DNA of 57,018 nucleotides from Oscillospiraceae bacterium (GCA_015063545.1 SVTX01000001.1:87994-145011); one strand, 5' to 3'. Shown: positions 44,632 to 52,679, numbered from the stretch's first letter. Translations and numbers: made by a program. The notes: generated by a model not told the origin, from the sequence alone.

Positions 44632-45462
44632 ATGAACACACAAGAAATACTTTGCAGAAAAAAAGAGCTTTTGGAAAAGCAGAATTATCATTTTGAGGAT
44701 CTTGTCCTTATAGTAGAGCTTTTGAGAAGCGAAGGCGGATGCCCGTGGGATATGGAGCAGACGCACAAAAGCATCCGAAATGATTTTATTGAGGAGACGT
44801 ACGAGGTCATAGAGGCCATCGATACGGAGGATCCAAAGCTTATGAGGGAAGAACTGGGAGACGTGCTTTTGCAGGTGGTATTTCATGCTCAGATCGAGAC
44901 CGAGGAGGGACGATGCAACATTGATGACGTTGCCAATGATATATGTAAGAAACTTATACACAGACATCCCCATGTATTTGCAGACGTTCAGGTAAGCAAC
45001 AGCACCGAGGTGTTGAGCAATTGGGAAAAAATAAAAGGAGTGGAAAAGCAGAGAATAACACTTACCGATAAGCTCAATGCCATTCCCCCCATGTATCCGG
45101 CTCTCATCCGCGCGCAGAAGGTGGGCAAAAAAGCAAGCTTTTTCGATTTTGAAAATATAGAAGATGTGTACGCCAAGCTTTACGAGGAGATAGATGAGGT
45201 AAAGGATGCCTCTGCCACCAAGACAAAAGCAGAGGTCGAGGAAGAACTCGGAGATCTGCTTTTGACGGTTACGAGCCTTGCGCGAAAGCTTGGAGTGAAC
45301 TCGGAGGAGGCGCTGTTTAAGGCGACAAATAAGTTCATTGACAGGTTCTCGAAGGTTGAAAAAGAGGTTATAAAACAAGGAAAAAACGTGGAAAACATGT
45401 CAATGACCGAGCTTGATGCGGTGTGGGATAGCATAAAAGGGCAAAAAAACGTCGAAATCTAA
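44632..45462 (+). CDS. mazG: Nucleoside triphosphate pyrophosphohydrolase MazG
   Basis: 276 residues with two MazG domains, each carrying the EExxE...ExxD motif: RNDFIEETYEVIEAID...EELGDVLLQVVFHAQ near 85 and YEEIDEVKDA...EEELGDLLLTVTSLAR near 205. The N-terminal GGCPWDMEQTH is diagnostic. MazG hydrolyses NTPs to NMP and pyrophosphate. It corresponds to the C-terminal part of B. subtilis YabN but lacks the methylase half. It begins 4 nt after the flippase stop. Confidence 0.95.
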   Translation: MNTQEILCRKKELLEKQNYHFEDLVLIVELLRSEGGCPWDMEQTHKSIRNDFIEETYEVIEAIDTEDPKLMREELGDVLLQVVFHAQIETEEGRCNIDDVANDICKKLIHRHPHVFADVQVSNSTEVLSNWEKIKGVEKQRITLTDKLNAIPPMYPALIRAQKVGKKASFFDFENIEDVYAKLYEEIDEVKDASATKTKAEVEEELGDLLLTVTSLARKLGVNSEEALFKATNKFIDRFSKVEKEVIKQGKNVENMSMTELDAVWDSIKGQKNVEI

Positions 45463-45513
45463 AATTTTTTTGTAAAAAATGTGCTTTTTTTCAAAAAAAA
45501 TAGAAGAAAACTA

Positions 45514-45542
45514 TTGAAATATCATAAAAAGTGTGCTATAAT
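45514..45542 (+). promoter_or_regulatory. Sigma-A promoter of the HU gene
   Basis: TTGAAA (45514-45519), 17 bp, TATAAT (45537-45542), in an A/T-rich stretch. It would drive HU and rqcP up to the hairpin at 46113-46156. Confidence 0.8.
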
Positions 45543-45582
45543 TATCTTGCTTAAAAAAATAAAAAAAGGAAGGTATTTTACC

Positions 45583-45855
45583 ATGAATAAGTTACAGCTC
45601 ACAGAAGCAGTTGCAGCTAAGGCCGGCATTTCTAAGAAGGCAGCTGCAGAGGCAGTTTCCGCAGTTCTCGACGTTATCGCTGACGCTCTCGCAGCAGGCG
45701 ACGACATTAAGATCACAGGCTTCGGTTCTTTCGAGGTTAAGGCTCGTGAAGCAAGAGTAGGCAGAAACCCCAAGACAGGTGAACCCGTACAGATCCCCGC
45801 TTCCAAGTATGTTTCCTTCAGCGCAGGTAGCGTTCTTAAGGACAAGGTAAACTAA
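45583..45855 (+). CDS. hup: DNA-binding protein HU
   Basis: 90 residues from the ATG at 45583 after AAAAAAGGAAGG; upstream in-frame codons overlap the promoter. The fold is intact: NKLQLTEAVAAKAGISKKAAAEA, GFGSFEVKAREARVGRNPKTGEPVQIPA with the beta-arm proline, and C-terminal SAGSVLKDKVN. HU bends and compacts DNA. Codons are strongly optimised (lysine only AAG, no ATA). It is inserted between mazG and rqcP, unlike in B. subtilis. Confidence 0.97.
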   Translation: MNKLQLTEAVAAKAGISKKAAAEAVSAVLDVIADALAAGDDIKITGFGSFEVKAREARVGRNPKTGEPVQIPASKYVSFSAGSVLKDKVN

Positions 45856-45861
45856 TATTTA

Positions 45862-46107
45862 ATGCGACTTGACAAATATCTCAAGGTTTCAAGAATAATA
45901 AAGCGCAGAACTGTTGCCAATGAGGCATGCGATGCCGAGCACGTAAGTGTCAACGGCAGACCTGCCAAAGCCTCTTACGAGGTAAAGACGGGCGACGTTA
46001 TTGAAATAAGCTTTGGGCAAAGAACCCTCAAGGTCAAGGTTCTTGACGTTAAGGACTATACCGCCAAGGCGGATGCTTCCTCGCTTTATGAAGTACTGAA
46101 TAATTGA
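45862..46107 (+). CDS. rqcP: S4-domain RNA-binding protein RqcP (YabO/HSP15 family)
   Basis: 81 residues: an N-terminal S4 domain (MRLDKYLKVSRIIKRRTVANEACDAEHVSVNGRPAKASYEVKTGD with long motif broken here only by reading) typical of RqcP. RqcP binds stalled 50S subunits and acts with RqcH in poly-alanine tailing; rqcH is not in the window. It lies 6 nt after HU. The stop abuts the -35 of the yabP promoter candidate. Confidence 0.9.
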   Translation: MRLDKYLKVSRIIKRRTVANEACDAEHVSVNGRPAKASYEVKTGDVIEISFGQRTLKVKVLDVKDYTAKADASSLYEVLNN

Positions 46108-46156
46108 AAATCCCTCCGCATATAATGTACAAAACATTATTATGCGGAGGTTTTTT
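46098..46156 (+). promoter_or_regulatory. Composite element: rqcP terminator, sigma-E-like promoter and ribosome site of yabP
   Basis: GAATAAT (46098-46104), 14 bp, CATATAAT (46119-46126). The hairpin pairs CCTCCGCATATAATGT (46113-46128) with ACATTATTATGCGGAGG (46134-46150), one bulged base, loop 46129-46133; a start 7 nt after the -10 falls at the loop. The 3' arm ends in GGAGG, followed directly by U6 (46151-46156) and the yabP ATG at 46157. This is the clearest of the three such blocks; yabP is sigma-E controlled in B. subtilis. Confidence 0.7.
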
Positions 46157-46420
46157 ATGCTTGGCGGATCGGAACATTCATTTGTGTCGGAGATGAGAAA
46201 AAATATAAAATTGCGCGGAGTGGAGGAGGTCGTAAGCTTTGACGACAGAGAAGTAGTGCTTAAAACTCAGTGTGGCGGCATGACTGTGGAGGGAGAAGAG
46301 CTGCATATAGCGGTGTTGAATGTTGAGGAGGGGCGAGTGGAGCTTGACGGAAGGATCGACGGTCTTTTTTATTTTGACGATACACCATCACAGAAAAAGA
46401 AGCTGTTTGGCAAAAGATAA
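46157..46420 (+). CDS. yabP: Spore cortex/sporulation protein YabP
   Basis: 87 residues from the ATG at 46157, 6 nt after GGAGG. An in-frame ATG at 46142 lies inside the hairpin stem without a ribosome site and is rejected. It shares the beta-rich YabP/YqfC domain (LRGVEEVVSFDDREVVLKT, then VEGEELHIAVLNVEEGRVELDGRIDGLFY). The family is confined to spore formers. It is followed after 17 nt by yabQ, the conserved pair. Confidence 0.9.
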   Translation: MLGGSEHSFVSEMRKNIKLRGVEEVVSFDDREVVLKTQCGGMTVEGEELHIAVLNVEEGRVELDGRIDGLFYFDDTPSQKKKLFGKR

Positions 46421-46437
46421 TAAAGACGTAGAGGGGC

Positions 46438-47022
46438 ATGATATTTAATTTACAAGCTCAGACTGTTTTGCTGTTGTTGCGGTCATTTTTATCGGGCTGT
46501 GTGCTTTCGGCGGTATATGACATATTTACCGTTATGATAGGGAATACGGATACACCGCGCAGATTACGAAAAATAATTTTGTCTGTTTTGCTTTTTGTTT
46601 GCGATTTTTGCTTTTGCCTTTTGTGCGGAATTGTATCGCTGCTACTTATGTATTATTCCAACGGCGGATTTTTCAGAGCAATAATATTTCCCGTAATGCT
46701 TGTGGGATTTATCAGCTTCAGATGCTCACTGGGAATATTGTGGCGTAAGCTTTTGATGCTTTTGAAGAAAGCGATATTGAAGCTACTTATGTTGCTCTCA
46801 AGACCGATGATTTTTATAATAAAGAAATTGATTTTGCTGTATCACTTGACAATACACAAAATTCTTGATAAAATAAAGATGAGGATAGAGAGCCAAAAAG
46901 AAAAAAGGGCTTTGAGATCGGCTCAAGCTGAGCAGACGGAATCCTCAATACAGGAAACGGAGGATTTTGTGCATGTCGGAAAAAGCGCCGGATACAGAAA
47001 AACAGGGCGAATTAAATTCTGA
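46438..47022 (+). CDS. yabQ: Spore cortex biosynthesis protein YabQ
   Basis: 194 residues. Four hydrophobic helices in the first ~105 residues (beginning FNLQAQTVLLLLRSFLSGCVLSAVYDIF, the YabQ opening) are followed by a basic, helical C-terminus. YabQ is membrane-bound in the mother cell/outer forespore membrane and needed for cortex in B. subtilis. GAGGGG is only 1-2 nt before the ATG, so initiation may depend on coupling to yabP. The end overlaps the start of divIC. Confidence 0.9.
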   Translation: MIFNLQAQTVLLLLRSFLSGCVLSAVYDIFTVMIGNTDTPRRLRKIILSVLLFVCDFCFCLLCGIVSLLLMYYSNGGFFRAIIFPVMLVGFISFRCSLGILWRKLLMLLKKAILKLLMLLSRPMIFIIKKLILLYHLTIHKILDKIKMRIESQKEKRALRSAQAEQTESSIQETEDFVHVGKSAGYRKTGRIKF

Positions 47023-47380
47023 AACAGATGCATCGGTGTCAGAATATGAATTGCCGCCGCAAGAGCCTCTTGTTCCCGATGCTGTGGTAATAGCGGCAAA
47101 AAGACCGTTTGCCTCAACGACCGCGAAGTTTTTGCTTATAGGACTGCTTGTGGCATCAATTCTCATTTTTGTGGCGAGCATGATACGTTACAAAGAGCTT
47201 CAAAATGACAAAGTCGCGCTGGAGCAGCAGATATCCGAGAAAGAGGAAAATATAGAAGAAGCAGAATATCTTCTTGATATTCCGCTTGAGGATAGAGAAT
47301 ACATAATACGTATAGCAAAAGAAAAGCTGGGGCTTTTTCTCCCCGATGAGATAGTATATTACAGTGATCTCAATGAATAA
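46973..47380 (+). CDS. divIC: Septum formation initiator family protein (DivIC/FtsB)
   Basis: 135 residues from the ATG at 46973, 9 nt after GGAGG and inside the yabQ frame. An acidic cytosolic N-terminus precedes one transmembrane helix (about 51-71, FLLIGLLVASILIFVASMI), a coiled coil (ELQNDKVALEQQISEKEENIEEAE) and a short C-terminal domain with EYIIRIAKEKLGL. DivIC/FtsB links FtsL and DivIB in the divisome. The N-terminal extension of ~50 residues is longer than in B. subtilis. Confidence 0.9.
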   Translation: MSEKAPDTEKQGELNSETDASVSEYELPPQEPLVPDAVVIAAKRPFASTTAKFLLIGLLVASILIFVASMIRYKELQNDKVALEQQISEKEENIEEAEYLLDIPLEDREYIIRIAKEKLGLFLPDEIVYYSDLNE

Positions 47381-47457
47381 GCCGAAGACAGGGTGTTCTG
47401 CGGCTTATTGATATAAGTCTGAATTTTTATGACAAAATTGAAAGGACAGATTAAATT

Positions 47458-47778
47458 ATGACTGTTAAAACACAAAAAAACATTATCAGATTTATCCCTG
47501 TGGTTAATTGGATTATTACTGTAATCTTTTGGTTTAGAATGATGAGCAAGGTAAAGCTACCCACAACATATATTTTTAAACCTTTGTTCAAAATGATTGT
47601 TTTGATAGTAATAGTTTCAATTCCAAGAATTATTTGCGACATATTCGTTGACATTAATTGGGTAAATACTGTTGTGATGTCGGCAAGCACCTACTTATCA
47701 ACAGTTATTATGGCAAGCATTTTTGTTAGCGAGCAGGAAAAGCATCCTATAGAACAGGACAATACGACGGGTGAATGA
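47458..47778 (+). CDS. Hypothetical small membrane protein
   Basis: 106 residues with three hydrophobic segments (about 11-29, 42-62, 71-91) and a charged tail. AAAGGA lies 11 nt upstream. It is A/T-richer than its neighbours, and isoleucine/valine-rich. No family recognised. It lies 77 nt after divIC and before a bidirectional terminator; it may be a lineage-specific gene. Confidence 0.6.
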   Translation: MTVKTQKNIIRFIPVVNWIITVIFWFRMMSKVKLPTTYIFKPLFKMIVLIVIVSIPRIICDIFVDINWVNTVVMSASTYLSTVIMASIFVSEQEKHPIEQDNTTGE

Positions 47779-47828
47779 GATGGGCGCGAGGATTGCCCGA
47801 CGGACGGCAAGACGCATATATTTAGTTC

Positions 47829-47859
47829 AAAAAGCCGCACGGATTTCCGTGCGGCTTTT
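47829..47859. terminator. Bidirectional terminator between the small membrane gene and the AEC transporter
   Basis: AAAAAGCCGCACGG (47829-47842) pairs with CCGTGCGGCTTTT (47847-47859) around ATTT. A and T tracts on both sides allow termination of both converging genes. Confidence 0.93.
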
Positions 47860-47862
47860 CTG

Positions 47863-48816
47863 TTACATTGCAAAAATTATCTGAGCCAAATTCAGGACAA
47901 GTGGCAGGCTTACTACACAAAGCAGCGAGGATGCGCCCACCACAAGAGATGCGTGAGACGGGTCTATGTCATATATCTCGCACAGCATGGTGATGTTTGA
48001 CGCGGCGGGAAGCGCCGCGGCGGCCGTCAAAAACATGGCGGTAGTGCCGTCCATGTGTATCAGCTTGGTTATCAAGCACACGAGCAAAGGAAAAAGCGCG
48101 AGCTTGATTATACAAAACAGGTAGACCTTCCAGTTGAGAAATATCTGCTTTGGAGATTGCTTGGCAATAAGCGCGCCGAGGATCAGCACCGAAAGAGGTG
48201 TGCAGAGATTTTTCAGATATACGAGAAATTCGCTCACAAATATGGGGAGCTCAAAGCCTATTGCGGGCATTTTAAGAAGATACAGTATAAAGCCTATCGC
48301 GCAGGGAACAGTTCCGAAGTTTAAAACAGCCTTCTTCCACGTGAGCTTTATATCATTTCTTCCGCGTGAGAGAATGGCAATTCCGAGTATCCACACAAGC
48401 ACGTTAAAGCTTATAAGGAAGAATGCCGCCAAAAACAGTCCGCGACTTCCGAACAGCGCCTCGAATATGGGAAAACCGATAAAAGCGCAGTTGGTAAATA
48501 CCAGTGAAAACTCCGTAACTTTTTGTTCGGTTATATCACGGAACGGTTTGCATATAAGAAATGCAACCGCGGCAGACAGAAGGTGAAATACAAATCCCAT
48601 GCCTATCATAGCTGCGGCGCTTTTAAGATTGGCGACCGAATACTCTGCCCCCGATATCGAGGATATGAGCATGCAGGGAAGTCCCACCTTTAAAACTATT
48701 GCCGAAAGCTTTTTTGAAGCTCCGTCATCAATTATGCGTACTTTTCTGAGAACAAAGCCACACACCAAAAGCAAAAACAAAGTTGCTATTACGATATATA
48801 ATCTGTCGAAATTCAT
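47863..48816 (-). CDS. AEC (auxin efflux carrier) family transporter
   Basis: 317 residues with ten hydrophobic helices in two halves, and the family segments GFVLRKVRIIDDGASKKLSAIVLKVGLPCMLISSI and FTNCAFIGFPIFEALFG. AEC proteins export small organic acids such as malate or malonate; the substrate here is unknown. It starts 1 nt after the UDG stop on the minus strand, so they share a transcript. Confidence 0.88.
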   Translation of the reverse strand: MNFDRLYIVIATLFLLLVCGFVLRKVRIIDDGASKKLSAIVLKVGLPCMLISSISGAEYSVANLKSAAAMIGMGFVFHLLSAAVAFLICKPFRDITEQKVTEFSLVFTNCAFIGFPIFEALFGSRGLFLAAFFLISFNVLVWILGIAILSRGRNDIKLTWKKAVLNFGTVPCAIGFILYLLKMPAIGFELPIFVSEFLVYLKNLCTPLSVLILGALIAKQSPKQIFLNWKVYLFCIIKLALFPLLVCLITKLIHMDGTTAMFLTAAAALPAASNITMLCEIYDIDPSHASLVVGASSLLCVVSLPLVLNLAQIIFAM

Positions 48817-48817
48817 A

Positions 48818-49366
48818 TCAGATTTCCTGTATTTTTTCCTTTATTTTTTGCATATCACGAAGCATGTCTTCCTTTTTGCGGGGATCGCGTAAAAGCGCTG
48901 CGGGGTGATATACCGCAGTCATCAGATAGTTGCCTTTTTTAAACCACATGCCGTGTTCCTGTGTTATCTTGAAATCCGGTTTTATAAGCTTCATGGCAGA
49001 GATCCTGCCAAGACATACTATAACCTTGGGATTAATCAGACGCACCTGTTCTCTGAGGTAATCAATACAGGCTTCTTCCTCATCAGGACGGGGATCGCGG
49101 TTTTGAGGCGGACGGCATTTGAGTATATTGGCAATATAAACGTCCTCGCGCTTTATGTCAATGGCGTAAAGGAATTTATCAAGAAGCTGACCTGCGCGCC
49201 CTACGAACGGAGTGCCCGACAGATCCTCTTGTTGCCCGGGAGCCTCTCCTACGAACAAAATATCCGCATTTTTGTTTCCCACGCCGAAAACACAGTTGGT
49301 ACGCGTTTTGCAAAGCTCGCACTTTTCGCAGCTTTCGCATGATGCCAAAAGCTCATCCCAAGTCAT
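48818..49366 (-). CDS. Uracil-DNA glycosylase, family 4 ([4Fe-4S] type)
   Basis: 182 residues from the ATG at 49366, 8 nt after GGAGG; an upstream in-frame TTG at 49381 overlaps that site. The N-terminal cysteines C-EKCELC and the later CRPP and CLG positions match the iron-sulfur ligands of the family. [24 protein letters not shown] (motif I, GEAPG) and VYHPAALLR (motif III) are present. It excises uracil from DNA, complementing the Uvr genes of this window. Confidence 0.93.
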   Translation of the reverse strand: MTWDELLASCESCEKCELCKTRTNCVFGVGNKNADILFVGEAPGQQEDLSGTPFVGRAGQLLDKFLYAIDIKREDVYIANILKCRPPQNRDPRPDEEEACIDYLREQVRLINPKVIVCLGRISAMKLIKPDFKITQEHGMWFKKGNYLMTAVYHPAALLRDPRKKEDMLRDMQKIKEKIQEI

Positions 49367-49398
49367 AACAAAGTCCTCCAAATCTTGATTGTGATAAC

Positions 49399-49427
49399 AT
49401 TATATCAAAAAAAACTTGGGATTTCAA
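49399..49427 (-). promoter_or_regulatory. Sigma-A promoter of the UDG-AEC operon
   Basis: On the minus strand TTGAAA (49427-49422), 17 bp, TATAAT (49404-49399). Confidence 0.8.
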
Positions 49428-49442
49428 TAGCAAATATAAAAT

Positions 49443-50030
49443 TTAAAGCACGCCCAGAGTGGATACCGCGTTTTTGCATATCCAATTACTGTACTCGTTG
49501 ATATATCTCTCGAAGCTTTCAATATTCTCACGCTTTCCGTATTCCAGCACAAATGTAAATTTATCAAGACGCGTGTACGGCGATACGCTTGAATGTTTTA
49601 GCATCAAAAAATATTTTCCCGAAATATCGGAATACGCGGTACTGTCAATTTCTTTTTTCAGAGCAAACAAGCGCCTGCATGACAAAATAAGGTTGTAAAA
49701 CGAATCAAAGGAATACAGACTTTGATATGTACGTCCATTTTCTTTTTTGGGGCTTTCATTATTTAAGCCAATATCAAAATTCTCCTGTTCTCCCTTGGTT
49801 ATAAAAAGCTCGCATCCTCCGTGAGCAGATGTGAAAAGCTGAACGAAAAAGCGCTTTCCTTCCGTGTCGAATCCCGTAAGATCCTTAGCATCACTAAGTA
49901 TGCTTTTGAGAACTGTGCGCGTGGAGAGCTTGGAGTAATCCAACTCATCACCCGAAATGTGGTAACGCTGCATATCTTCCTCAGACAGCATTATTTTCAG
50001 TTTATCATCGCTGATCAGAATAAGTTCCAT
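49443..50030 (-). CDS. mecA: Adaptor protein MecA-like
   Basis: 195 residues from the ATG at 50030, after AAAGGA; longer in-frame starts would lie in the promoter region. The N-terminal domain (ISDDKLKIMLSEEDMQRYHISGDELDYS) and the C-terminal alpha/beta domain with a DSFYNLILSCRRL helix fit the MecA/YpbH family, which hands substrates to ClpC-ClpP. The linker is acidic and lysine-rich. The leader has two short hairpins (GGAG-TTTTA-CTCC and GCCGA-TATCT-TCGGC) between a TATAAT at 50083-50088 and the gene. Confidence 0.85.
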   Translation of the reverse strand: MELILISDDKLKIMLSEEDMQRYHISGDELDYSKLSTRTVLKSILSDAKDLTGFDTEGKRFFVQLFTSAHGGCELFITKGEQENFDIGLNNESPKKENGRTYQSLYSFDSFYNLILSCRRLFALKKEIDSTAYSDISGKYFLMLKHSSVSPYTRLDKFTFVLEYGKRENIESFERYINEYSNWICKNAVSTLGVL

Positions 50031-50134
50031 AATAATCCTTTCATGCCGAAGATATCGGCGCGGAGTAAAACTCCACATTAATATTATAGTGCATTTACCG
50101 CACAAAGGGAAGCCCTAAAATATTGGTAATTTTA

Positions 50135-50163
50135 TTGACATGAGCGAAGGCGTTTGATATAAT
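50135..50163 (+). promoter_or_regulatory. Consensus sigma-A promoter of the helicase gene
   Basis: TTGACA (50135-50140), 17 bp, TATAAT (50158-50163), a perfect match. It is divergent from the mecA promoter region. Confidence 0.88.
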
Positions 50164-50193
50164 AATCTTGTATCATTTTATGAAAGGCAGGGC

Positions 50194-52617
50194 ATGCGTG
50201 TGAAATACAGTTTTGAATACGACCATATTGAAATTAACGCAGACGAGCTCTGCCTTAATATATTCGGAAGATCCGACCTCGACATATCGCTCATCAAAGA
50301 GTACAACACCGCCAAAAAGCTCAAGCGCGCGTATTCGCCCAAGTTGGCATCCGACATGGGCGGAGAATACTATATGAATGTAGCCCTTTGTAATACTTCA
50401 AAGCTTGACGATATATATTACTGTGTCAGTGGAGAATGTGACGGAATTATAAAACGCAACAGCTCTTACACGGTGGTGGAGATATCTGTCAACGGTAAAA
50501 GGGATATTCCATTGATAAGCAGGGATTTCTATACGGCAAGGCTTTACCTGATGGCATATTTTGTTTGCTGTCAAAAGGATCTTGATGCTGTTGAAATATG
50601 CATGGTCTCATATAACACCGAGCTTGGAAAAACTTCCGAGCAAAGAGACAGTATAAGCCGCGAGGAGCTTCGTAATTCATATATGAAAATGCTGGGCGCT
50701 GTTCACCGCAGAGCAGGCTTTATCGTGGCATCGAAGCGAGAGAGGATACCTATGCTTTCGGATGCAGTTTTTCCGTACAGAGAGCTTCGCGAAAGTCAGG
50801 CGGAGATGATACGCGAATGTTATAGAGACATAAAGCACGGCAACCGTCTTTTCTGTCAGGCTCCCACTGGAATAGGAAAAACCATTTCCACTCTTTACCC
50901 CGCGGTAAAATGTATCGGCGAGGGTGTGGCGGATAAGATATTTTATCTGACATCAAAAAACAGTATACGCAGAGAAGCACTTTCCGCGGCAACAAACATG
51001 CGCGAGCATGGCTCAAAGATTTACACGTGCGTTTTGTCTTCCAAAGAGCAGATGTGCGCGTGCGAGGCGGCAAAACTGGCAAAAGGCAGACTTTCGTCGT
51101 ATTGTAGGGCGGAAACTTGCCCTTACGCAAAGGGATATTACGATAGAGCAGAGAATGCGATATTTGATTTGATATCTCACGGATTTGAGTTTGACCGTGA
51201 GGACATTCGCCGCGCCGCGCTGAAGCATCGAGTTTGTCCTCATGAGTTGTCACTTGATCTTTCGGAGCTTTGTGATATAATAATCTGCGACTATAACTAC
51301 GTTTTCTCTCCGAGTGTATATTTGAAAAGATATTTTGCAAATGATGGCAGAGAAGAAAAATATATTTTCTTGGTGGATGAGGCTCACAATCTTCCCGACA
51401 GGGCAAGAGATCTGTTTTCAGCTAAGCTTTGTGTGTCTGATTTCGAGACGGTGGCACAGAGCCTTTCGGAAAATTCGTCGCTGATGTCTGAGATTGGCAG
51501 CGTTATGTCCGAACTTGAAAATTTGTCTGTTTTGTGTAATGATAATCTGAAATATGACGCGGAACACAACAAAGTTGGCTATTATGTAGGCAAGCAACTT
51601 CCTCAAAAGCTCTCCGAAAAGCTTACGGCATGCGGCAAAGCCATCGAGAGATGGATGAAATATAATTCTGACAGTCCCGCATATTCCTTCTTGGACGAGT
51701 TGTACTCAAAAATACGCGAATATAAGATAGCCGAGGAGTGCTTTGGTGACAAATTTCTCGTATTTATAAGTACGTGCGGAGATAATACCGAGATCTTACT
51801 GTATTGTCTTGATCCGTCCGAGCTTTTGGATGCGTCTCTGAACCGCGCGGTCGCGTCGGTGCTTTTCTCTGCAACACTTACACCCGCAGAGTATTTTGCG
51901 GATATTCTCGGAGGTGGCAAAAAGGGAGTAGCTGTCAGTTTCCCGTCACCCTTCGACAGAGATCATTTATGTGTTGCGGCGGTAGATACTATCAGTACCC
52001 GATATGAGGACAGGGAGAGATCTTACAAAAAAATTGCATCGTGTGTCGCGGCAACTGCTTCGGCAAAGGCTGGAAATTATATAGTGTTTCTGCCATCATA
52101 CAGTTATATGGAAAGTGTGGCAAAGGCATTTACCGACAAGTATCCCAAGGTGCGCGTTAAGATACAAGAGCGCGGCATGAGCTACAAAGACAGGGAAGAT
52201 TTTTTGGCGTTTTTTGAAGATGACAAGAAACTCCGCATAGGATTTTGCGTAATGGGTGGACTTTTCTCGGAGGGAATAGATCTGCCGGGCAATCGGCTCA
52301 TAGGTGTCGTTGTTGTTGGCGTCGGACTGCCGGGAATATCCAACGAGCGAAACATTATGCGCGACTATTACGATGAAAAATGTGGAGAGGGTTACGACTA
52401 CGCATATACCTATCCGGGAATGAACGGAGTGCTTCAGGCTGTGGGCAGAGTTATACGCCGCGATGAGGACAGAGGTATCGCCGTTCTGATAGACGACAGA
52501 TATTCTGAACCTAAGTATATAAACTTGTTCCCACAAGAGTGGAAAAACATAAAATTTGCAGGAAATTCTGTATCTCTTGCAGAAATTGCGCGTAAATTTT
52601 GGGAAAAACAGGGGTAA
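50194..52617 (+). CDS. Rad3/DinG-type ATP-dependent DNA helicase with N-terminal nuclease-like domain
   Basis: 807 residues. Walker A APTGIGKT is near 229, DEAHN near 395, helicase-C motifs MGGLFSEGIDLPG and QAVGRVIRRDEDRG near 690 and 755. Four cysteines between about 288 and 350 (CACE, YCRAETCPYAKG, RVCPHEL) fit an XPD-like Fe-S domain. The first ~180 residues resemble the PD-(D/E)XK domain of Firmicutes relatives (SGECDGIIKRNSSYTVVEIS), but the expected final lysine reads serine (ExS), so nuclease activity is doubtful. Confidence 0.88.
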   Translation: MRVKYSFEYDHIEINADELCLNIFGRSDLDISLIKEYNTAKKLKRAYSPKLASDMGGEYYMNVALCNTSKLDDIYYCVSGECDGIIKRNSSYTVVEISVNGKRDIPLISRDFYTARLYLMAYFVCCQKDLDAVEICMVSYNTELGKTSEQRDSISREELRNSYMKMLGAVHRRAGFIVASKRERIPMLSDAVFPYRELRESQAEMIRECYRDIKHGNRLFCQAPTGIGKTISTLYPAVKCIGEGVADKIFYLTSKNSIRREALSAATNMREHGSKIYTCVLSSKEQMCACEAAKLAKGRLSSYCRAETCPYAKGYYDRAENAIFDLISHGFEFDREDIRRAALKHRVCPHELSLDLSELCDIIICDYNYVFSPSVYLKRYFANDGREEKYIFLVDEAHNLPDRARDLFSAKLCVSDFETVAQSLSENSSLMSEIGSVMSELENLSVLCNDNLKYDAEHNKVGYYVGKQLPQKLSEKLTACGKAIERWMKYNSDSPAYSFLDELYSKIREYKIAEECFGDKFLVFISTCGDNTEILLYCLDPSELLDASLNRAVASVLFSATLTPAEYFADILGGGKKGVAVSFPSPFDRDHLCVAAVDTISTRYEDRERSYKKIASCVAATASAKAGNYIVFLPSYSYMESVAKAFTDKYPKVRVKIQERGMSYKDREDFLAFFEDDKKLRIGFCVMGGLFSEGIDLPGNRLIGVVVVGVGLPGISNERNIMRDYYDEKCGEGYDYAYTYPGMNGVLQAVGRVIRRDEDRGIAVLIDDRYSEPKYINLFPQEWKNIKFAGNSVSLAEIARKFWEKQG

Positions 52618-52660
52618 ATTTGAAAATTTTGCAAAATTTCAAATTTACTCTTGCTTTTTT
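52614..52660 (+). terminator. A/T-rich 16-bp hairpin, probable helicase terminator
   Basis: GTAAATTTGAAAATTTTGC (52614-52632) is an almost exact inverted copy of GCAAAATTTCAAATTTAC (52631-52648), with one extra A. It includes the helicase stop codon and is followed by TCTTGCTTTTTTTG. The stem has almost no G-C pair, unusual for the terminators in this window. Confidence 0.6.
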
Positions 52661-52679
52661 TGTTTTATTGTGATATAAT
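52651..52679 (+). promoter_or_regulatory. Sigma-A promoter of the second aminotransferase gene
   Basis: TTGCTT (52651-52656), 17 bp, TATAAT (52674-52679). The leader is about 30 nt, with TTTGGAGAA before the ATG. Confidence 0.75.

Noticed and set aside
46142-46420. yabP start at the ATG at 46142
   Set aside because: That ATG lies within the hairpin stem with no ribosome site; GGAGG is correctly spaced for 46157.
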